From a virus: DNA of 38,761 nt. Location: positions 1 through 38,761 of the IMG/VR virus record IMGVR_UViG_3300010397_000037; one strand, written 5' to 3'. The translations under genes were made by a program, and so were the position numbers. This document shows, in pieces, positions 35,376 to 38,761 of this stretch; position 1 is the first letter of the stretch, and the number at the start of each line of letters is the position of its first letter. The notes beneath the pieces are model-generated. The model searched no databases. It saw nothing but the letters and a program-made list of their open reading frames with translations, and was not told where the DNA came from.

Positions 35376-35437
35376 TGCCTCGTCTCCGGTTGCGACGCCT
35401 GGCACAGCTGCTGGGCGTACTGGTGGGCGGTGATCAT
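35372..35437 (-). CDS. Tiny ORF, 21 aa, coupled at both ends
   Basis: 21 residues: M, ITAHQYAQQLCQASQPETR, Q. It begins with ATGA overlap onto the upstream gene's stop, is preceded by a strong AGGAGG ribosome site, and its stop overlaps the next start as ATGA. The 66 bases would otherwise be an unexplained gap. This coupling is why I think it is translated; it may act only to pass ribosomes on to the next gene. Confidence 0.5.
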   Translation of the reverse strand: MITAHQYAQQLCQASQPETRQ

Positions 35438-35604
35438 TTCAGAACCTCCTCTCGATAGATCCGCTTGACCCAATTCTCCAAGCGCTTCAGGTCGATGACA
35501 ACCGGTGCGCCTGGCGGATTCTTGGCGGGGCAAATGAAGAGCTGCCCGTTCTTCGCTTCGATTCGAACCGAGCCGGCGACGATGGATTGAGGTGGTGTTT
35601 GCAT
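35434..35604 (-). CDS. First leftward gene, 56 aa
   Basis: 56 residues from ATG 35604; the reading frame is open much further upstream, but that part contains the operator, so I do not extend it. Basic C-terminus (LKRLENWVKRIYREEVLK) after a beta-like half (GSVRIEAKNGQLFICPAKNP). It is the first gene after the divergent operator and may be a regulator; only a weak Shine-Dalgarno is present. Not recognised. Confidence 0.55.
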   Translation of the reverse strand: MQTPPQSIVAGSVRIEAKNGQLFICPAKNPPGAPVVIDLKRLENWVKRIYREEVLK

Positions 35605-35636
35605 GCTCAAATCTTGGATGAACGTGGCTGCGATTG

Positions 35637-35689
35637 CTATTTGTCTTTTGCTATCGCATGCGTCTGATGCAATAGCTAAAAGCAAATAG
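35637..35689. promoter_or_regulatory. Large divergent operator with four half-sites
   Basis: A 53-bp imperfect inverted repeat: two 23-base arms (35637-35659 and 35667-35689) with 19 of 23 identities, separated by GCGTCTG. Each arm holds two copies of a (T)GCTAT-type motif, e.g. GCTATTT and GCTATCGCA on one side, and their mirror images on the other. It lies between the first leftward gene (start 35604) and the first rightward gene (start 35752), so one protein could control both arms. No strong promoter hexamers are seen on either strand of the gap 35605-35751; those present are weak. Confidence 0.65.
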
Positions 35690-35751
35690 TCAGCAAGGCG
35701 AGGCAAAGCTAAAGTTCACTCCATCGATCAAGCAACGCAACGGAGCACACC

Positions 35752-35931
35752 ATGACTACCAAGCTGCAACTGACCTGCACCCTCAGCGACGCGAAGCTGA
35801 CCCTTTCTCGCGCCGCACAAGGCGAAACCTTCGTCAACCCGAACGCCGTCAAGCAAGCTCGTGAAGTGGTGGCTTACTGGACGAACCTGCGGGCCAAGCA
35901 AGCCGCTACCAAGGCCCGCCGCGCCGCCTGA
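35752..35931 (+). CDS. First rightward gene, basic 59-aa protein
   Basis: 59 residues from ATG 35752 with CGGAG nine bases before it. MTTKLQLTCTLSDAKLTL is a short strand pair; the remainder is helical with a highly basic end (AKQAATKARRAA), likely nucleic-acid binding. As the immediate-early gene of the rightward arm it may be the regulator that acts on the operator, though there is no HTH signature. Confidence 0.65.
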   Translation: MTTKLQLTCTLSDAKLTLSRAAQGETFVNPNAVKQAREVVAYWTNLRAKQAATKARRAA

Positions 35932-35937
35932 ACACCC

Positions 35938-35951
35938 GGGGCTCCGGCCCC
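35938..35951 (+). other. GC hairpin in early leader
   Basis: GGGGC-TCCG-GCCCC is a perfect stem of five with a UNCG-type loop, seven bases after the stop of the first rightward gene. It is followed by TCCTAACC and not by a T-run, so it is more likely an mRNA stabiliser or a weak attenuator than a terminator. Confidence 0.45.
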
Positions 35952-35982
35952 TCCTAACCACCCAAGCCACGGAGAACACACC

Positions 35983-36099
35983 ATGTATCGCATCTATCAC
36001 CCGGTCAGCGGCGTCAAGGTCATCAAGGCACGCAGCATGGGCGAGGCCTGTTGGATGTACCCGAGCGCGTACAGCGTCGAAGTGTTCGTGTTCGCCTAA
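35983..36099 (+). CDS. Tiny protein, 38 aa
   Basis: 38 residues: MYRIYHPVSGVKVIKARSMG then EACWMYPSAYSVEVFVFA. CGGAGA precedes the ATG and codon use agrees with its neighbours. The chain looks like a small mixed strand-helix-strand unit with a hydrophobic end. Such early tiny proteins are often host inhibitors, without evidence here. Confidence 0.6.
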   Translation: MYRIYHPVSGVKVIKARSMGEACWMYPSAYSVEVFVFA

Positions 36100-36125
36100 C
36101 CACCCATACCTGTACGGAGATTGAA

Positions 36126-36404
36126 ATGAGCAAGCCTGTCACCTACCGCTTTGACGCTCACCGGTTCTACGCGGATCACGAGCGCTACAACACGGGCGCT
36201 GGCTTGAGCTTCTTTACCGAAGATCTGGCGCAGGCCACGGGGGTGTTCGAGACGTACCGCCGCGACGAGAAAGACGCCTACAGTGTTGAGGTCACGCGCT
36301 GCGACACCGGCGAGGTGCTGATGCGTCACGGCCCTTCGATGCAGGACGCGGAGCGCTCGATGACTCGCGCGTGGGCACGCCGCTTCGGTCGCAATCCGAA
36401 CTGA
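36126..36404 (+). CDS. Hypothetical early protein, 92 aa
   Basis: 92 residues from ATG 36126 behind CGGAG. Beta-alpha layout with aromatic patches (YRFDAHRFYADHERYNTG, LSFFTEDLAQATGVFETYRR) and a basic, arginine-rich C-terminal helix (RSMTRAWARRFGRNP). Not recognised. It stands in a row of similar-sized early genes with evenly placed ribosome sites. Confidence 0.6.
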   Translation: MSKPVTYRFDAHRFYADHERYNTGAGLSFFTEDLAQATGVFETYRRDEKDAYSVEVTRCDTGEVLMRHGPSMQDAERSMTRAWARRFGRNPN

Positions 36405-36451
36405 ACCCGCGCCACCTCCTGACCTCACCCCATCAACTGAAAGAGAACGCC

Positions 36452-36664
36452 ATGAGCCACTACCACCTCACCGGCATCGACCGCAAGGGCCGCCTTGTGA
36501 TTGCAGAGGTCGACGCGCCCACCCAGCAAGAAGCGCTTGCTCAGGTCTTCGCAGAGCACGACGTGCCGAGCCTGACCTGCAGCAAGGGGCATGTCGTCAC
36601 GCAGGACTGCTGCAGCTTCAAGGCTCTGGCGGATGTGGCGGATAGCGGATTCGGGGGGCTGTGA
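36452..36664 (+). CDS. Hypothetical early protein, 70 aa
   Basis: 70 residues. MSHYHLTGIDRKGRLVIAEV is a beta hairpin; then APTQQEALAQVFAEHDVP and a double-cysteine segment (CSKGHVVTQDCCSFKALADV). Possible zinc or redox site with three cysteines and one histidine. Not recognised. Stop overlaps the next gene's start. Confidence 0.6.
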   Translation: MSHYHLTGIDRKGRLVIAEVDAPTQQEALAQVFAEHDVPSLTCSKGHVVTQDCCSFKALADVADSGFGGL

Positions 36665-37125
36665 TGAGCCCGCGCCACATCTGCTACGCCGCATCTTTCC
36701 TGATCGGCCTTGCGCTGGGTCAGTGCACGCAGCCTGCGCACGCCGAGCCGCTGACGGTCGGGCTGCATATCCACTCGGTGCACGTGCCGGCGAAGGACAC
36801 CGACAACAATTCGAACTGGGGCCTGTACGGTCGCACTGCTGACGGCCTGACGTTCGGTGGGTACAGGAACACGCTGCGCCGCAACAGCTTCTACCTCGGC
36901 CAGACGTTCGAGCACCGCGGCTTCGGCCTGACGCTCGGTGCGATCACCGGCTACAAGATCAAGGACGGCGAAGGCTGGTCGCGCAACTACCTGGCGCCGC
37001 TCGCTGCCGTCTCCTACGCGCCGCCGGTGCAGATCCTCGGCGCAACACCGCGTGCAACGCTCGTACCGGGCCATCTGGTCAAGGCACGGACGGTGCTGCA
37101 TTTCTCTCTCGAGCACAGCTTCTGA
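36664..37125 (+). CDS. Secreted, outer-membrane-barrel-like protein, 153 aa
   Basis: 153 residues from ATG 36664 (TGATG); GTG 36661 is the alternative. Signal peptide: basic RH, hydrophobic AASFLIGLALGQ, with an AHA-type cut before EPLTVG. The mature ~127 residues alternate polar and hydrophobic with many Gly/Tyr turns (WGLYGRTADGLTFGGYR, GFGLTLGAITGYK) and end VLHFSLEHSF, where the C-terminal Phe with hydrophobics at -5, -7 and -9 matches the sorting signal of outer-membrane barrels. Size suits an eight-strand barrel. A phage-encoded outer-membrane protein could block superinfection by masking receptors. Confidence 0.75.
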   Translation: MSPRHICYAASFLIGLALGQCTQPAHAEPLTVGLHIHSVHVPAKDTDNNSNWGLYGRTADGLTFGGYRNTLRRNSFYLGQTFEHRGFGLTLGAITGYKIKDGEGWSRNYLAPLAAVSYAPPVQILGATPRATLVPGHLVKARTVLHFSLEHSF

Positions 37126-37137
37126 ACGGAGATCGAC

Positions 37138-37737
37138 ATGACCATCACCATCCTCAAGGCCGAGCAATTCCGGCCCCTCGGCAAGCCCATCCCCCGCCCC
37201 GCAGCACCAGCCCCTGAGCCGGTGCAGATCAAGCCGGGGATCTGGAAGAACCCGGACGGGAAGCTGGAGACGCGCAATCCGGCTGTTGACCTGATCGTCA
37301 ACGGCGGCGGCAAGCCTGCGCCGAAAGTGACTCCGGCGACGATCGGCGTTGATCTCACGGCCGGCTCCGATCAGGCCTGCATCACTGTGTGGGAGTTGTC
37401 GCGCGAACTCGGCTGCAAGGCCTCCAAGGTGATGATCGCTTGCATGCGCTACGGCCAGCAAGTCACGCTGAATCAAGCCATCGATGGCGACCTCGCTGAT
37501 CTGGTGCGCGAGGAGCTCGCCGAGCCTCCGCTTCCTGTGCTGCCGAATGCGCTGGGCGACGGGTGGTTCGATATGCATGCCGACATGCCTGACCTCGCTG
37601 GCGGTTCGTATCAGTTCCGTCATGTTCGCGGACTCGGTATTGTGGCTGCTTCTTTTCACACCTCATTGAGGACCCTGTTTCAGCCGCACGAATACGCGTC
37701 CTTCCAGTACCGCCCCTTCCCCCAGGAGGCCGTATGA
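37138..37737 (+). CDS. Protein with IF2-N-like domain, 199 aa
   Basis: 199 residues behind AACGGAG. Residues about 75-130, ITVWELSRELGCKASKVMIA, CMRYGQQVTLNQAIDGDLAD and LVREELAE, follow the pattern of the IF-2 N-terminal winged module (V-x-E-L-A-x-E-L-G...A-x-V-I-x-x-L-M-x-x-G-x-x-V-T-x-N-Q). It may bind rRNA or DNA. The first 60 residues are proline-rich and the last 60 are unassigned (GDGWFDMHADMPDLAGGSY). Role unknown. Confidence 0.65.
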   Translation: MTITILKAEQFRPLGKPIPRPAAPAPEPVQIKPGIWKNPDGKLETRNPAVDLIVNGGGKPAPKVTPATIGVDLTAGSDQACITVWELSRELGCKASKVMIACMRYGQQVTLNQAIDGDLADLVREELAEPPLPVLPNALGDGWFDMHADMPDLAGGSYQFRHVRGLGIVAASFHTSLRTLFQPHEYASFQYRPFPQEAV

Positions 37738-38111
37738 ACCCGCTCGACAAGGCCGACGCCGCAACCGAGCGCAACCGCCTGCAGCGCGAGCGAATCGAGG
37801 TGCTGCGGGAGTCGCTGAAGATCGAGCTGCTGGCGGCGATGGCGAACGGCGAGGGTGTGCTGCGGGAGTACCGGAACGACATGCGAGCCGGTAGCATCGT
37901 GAAGCATTACTTCGTCGTGCGCGATCTGCCATCAATGCTCCGAGACTTGCTCGACGAAGTGAAGAAGGGCGAGAACGAATCGGCCCTGATGCGCGCGCTG
38001 GTCAACGTCCTGCAGCACTCTGAGTGCCCCGAGGTCGCATCGTGGCGCCTGCTGGCCGCGTCGCAGTACGCGGAACGGGCAGAGGACATTGCGGGGATGG
38101 AGGAGCAATGA
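37734..38111 (+). CDS. Hypothetical helical protein, 125 aa
   Basis: 125 residues, ATGA overlap with the previous stop. Long helices (ERNRLQRERIEVLRESLKIE, SMLRDLLDEVKKGENESALM) with alternating charges; mainly coiled-coil-like. Not recognised. The end (ASQYAERAEDIAGMEEQ) is acidic and the next gene starts inside it. Confidence 0.6.
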   Translation: MNPLDKADAATERNRLQRERIEVLRESLKIELLAAMANGEGVLREYRNDMRAGSIVKHYFVVRDLPSMLRDLLDEVKKGENESALMRALVNVLQHSECPEVASWRLLAASQYAERAEDIAGMEEQ

Positions 38112-38314
38112 GCGAACAGCACACGCCAGAGCAGGCCGCCGCCGACATGCGCCGATACGCACGCGCATTGCGCTCCGGCAGCTATGTCTCCGCAGCATAT
38201 ATCGAGCACGCGTGGGGCCTGTACGGCTACAGCCCCGAGATCGTCTCAACCGTGCTGAGCGCTGTTGCGACCGGCCTTCCGCTCGAAGCCGCGATCGACG
38301 AGGCAACGTCATGA
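38108..38314 (+). CDS. Hypothetical protein, 68 aa
   Basis: 68 residues, all helical: TPEQAAADMRRYARALRSGS, then YVSAAYIEHAWGLYGYSPEI and VSTVLSAVATGLPLEAAIDE. Not recognised. Overlaps its neighbours as ATGA at both ends. The hydrophobic middle helix is not long enough to span a membrane. Confidence 0.6.
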   Translation: MSEQHTPEQAAADMRRYARALRSGSYVSAAYIEHAWGLYGYSPEIVSTVLSAVATGLPLEAAIDEATS

Positions 38315-38433
38315 TCCCCGCAGCCGACGAAGCCCGTCACGCGCGACACCGGGCCGAGGTGAACGGCACGAAGCCTGGCTTCTGGCGGGCGCTGTGGGAT
38401 TGGCTTTTGCAACCTTCACCATGGAGAGACTGA
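38311..38433 (+). CDS. Small basic protein before exonuclease, 40 aa
   Basis: 40 residues: MIPAADEARHARHRAEVNGT, then KPGFWRALWDWLLQPSPWRD. A tryptophan-rich hydrophobic C-terminal half after a basic start. The ATG overlaps the previous stop and the stop overlaps the exonuclease start (TGATG), so coupling to the exonuclease is likely. Function unknown. Confidence 0.6.
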   Translation: MIPAADEARHARHRAEVNGTKPGFWRALWDWLLQPSPWRD

Positions 38434-38761
38434 TGACGAACACACGGCCGATGGGCCTGATCAAGGACATGCCTTTCGAGGAGTACCACGCTGTCGACGC
38501 ACTGAGCGCGTCCGGCATGCGCGAACTCGCCCGCTCGGCCTGGCATTACCGCAACCGCGTGCCGATCACGCCGACGCGCGCCATGCTGAATGGCACGCTA
38601 GTGCACTGCGCACAACTCGAGCCCGGCGCGCTGTCGGAGCGCTACGTGGTGGTGCCCGAGGATGCACCGAAGCGGCCGACGAAGGCGCAATGGAACGCCG
38701 CAAAGCCCAGCCCGGCAAGCGTCGAGGCGATGAACTGGTGGACCGGCTTCCAGAAGACCGC
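38433..38761 (+). CDS. RecE/DUF3799-like exonuclease, N-terminal part
   Basis: This is the first part of the gene that continues at the window start. The first residues (MTNTRPMGLIKDMPFEEYHA) and the segment SASGMRELARSAWHYRNRVP resemble the start of DUF3799 exonucleases, where a small lid helix precedes the nuclease core. GTLVHCAQLEPGALSERY (His58) matches the family's first motif, G-T-x-x-H-x-x-x-L-E-P. Codon phase across the overlap is exact, giving a 297-residue protein when joined. Confidence 0.85.
   Translation, partial: MTNTRPMGLIKDMPFEEYHAVDALSASGMRELARSAWHYRNRVPITPTRAMLNGTLVHCAQLEPGALSERYVVVPEDAPKRPTKAQWNAAKPSPASVEAMNWWTGFQKT
38639..38761. repeat. Terminal direct repeat, right copy
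   Basis: Identical to 1-123; see the left copy. The overlap of two contig ends marks a closed circular map, so all genes are complete and the order given is circular. Confidence 0.95.

Noticed and set aside
35605-35706. N-terminal extension of the first leftward gene by 34 codons
   Set aside because: The extension covers the inverted-repeat operator, so the sequence is more likely regulatory; ATG 35604 is the better start.
35938-35951. Intrinsic terminator after the first rightward gene
   Set aside because: The hairpin is strong but there is no T-run after it; early rightward transcription must pass it.
36541-37659. Antisense 372-codon frame over the outer-membrane-like and IF2-N-like genes
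   Set aside because: Crosses the signal-peptide gene and others in the wrong frame, Arg/His/Leu-rich shadow, no ribosome site.
1-38761. CRISPR array, insertion sequence or diversity-generating retroelement
   Set aside because: No regular spaced repeats, no transposase and no reverse transcriptase or template/variable repeat pair were seen.

Overview
The window is a complete tailed-phage genome, read as a circular molecule. The first 123 bases are repeated exactly as the last 123 (1-123 = 38639-38761), so the unique length is 38,638 bp, and one gene (a RecE/DUF3799-type exonuclease) is split across the ends of the linear text. Spanins Rz/Rz1 and an M15 peptidase endolysin indicate a Gram-negative host. 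The high GC and the gene families suggest a proteobacterial, perhaps beta-proteobacterial, host (inference). The head-to-tail set has a portal, adaptor, nozzle and ejection-type proteins, and no tail-tube, sheath or tape-measure gene, which points to podovirus (short-tailed) morphology. I see no integrase, no DNA polymerase and no RNA polymerase gene.

Layout. Two transcription arms diverge from an operator-rich gap at 35605-35751. The rightward arm runs from 35752 through the circular junction to 6307 and carries many small accessory genes, an outer-membrane-like protein, the exonuclease and its partner, and then three tRNA genes (Ser-CGA, Ser-GCT, Arg-TCT; 6401-6660). The leftward arm runs from 35604 down to 6661: small early genes, an HNH nuclease, a replication initiator with palindromic iterons inside its gene (probable origin), a DnaB-type helicase, more small genes and a VRR-NUC-like nuclease; then a 529-bp gap without genes; then small genes including an H-NS-like and a C2H2-finger protein; then terminase, fibre-like proteins, portal, scaffold, capsid, adaptor, nozzle, a GNAT-like protein, ejection proteins, two tail fibres and lysis. 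The arms meet with no spacer at 6660/6661. Most genes are coupled by ATGA, GTGA or TGATG overlaps.

The most unusual element is the gap at 29328-29856. The leftward-strand RNA of this region can fold into three abutting domains, each closed by a long stem (15, 17 and 14 bp), spanning 29349-29829 (481 nt). Inside the middle domain is an almost canonical tRNA fold (29563-29633) whose D arm, T arm and acceptor are intact, but whose anticodon loop has only four bases: about three nucleotides, the size of an anticodon, are missing. One pair in the 17-bp stem is G-U only in the leftward RNA, which supports that strand being the functional one. I propose this as a large structured phage non-coding RNA with an embedded anticodon-less tRNA-like domain.

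How the parts work together (inference from families and order): the initiator and helicase probably recruit host polymerase to the iteron origin; the exonuclease, its partner and the VRR-NUC-like and HNH nucleases serve recombination or packaging; the late genes build a short-tailed virion with two alternative fibres sharing one attachment domain; a terminator downstream of the capsid genes may set stoichiometry; and a four- to six-gene cassette lyses the host.
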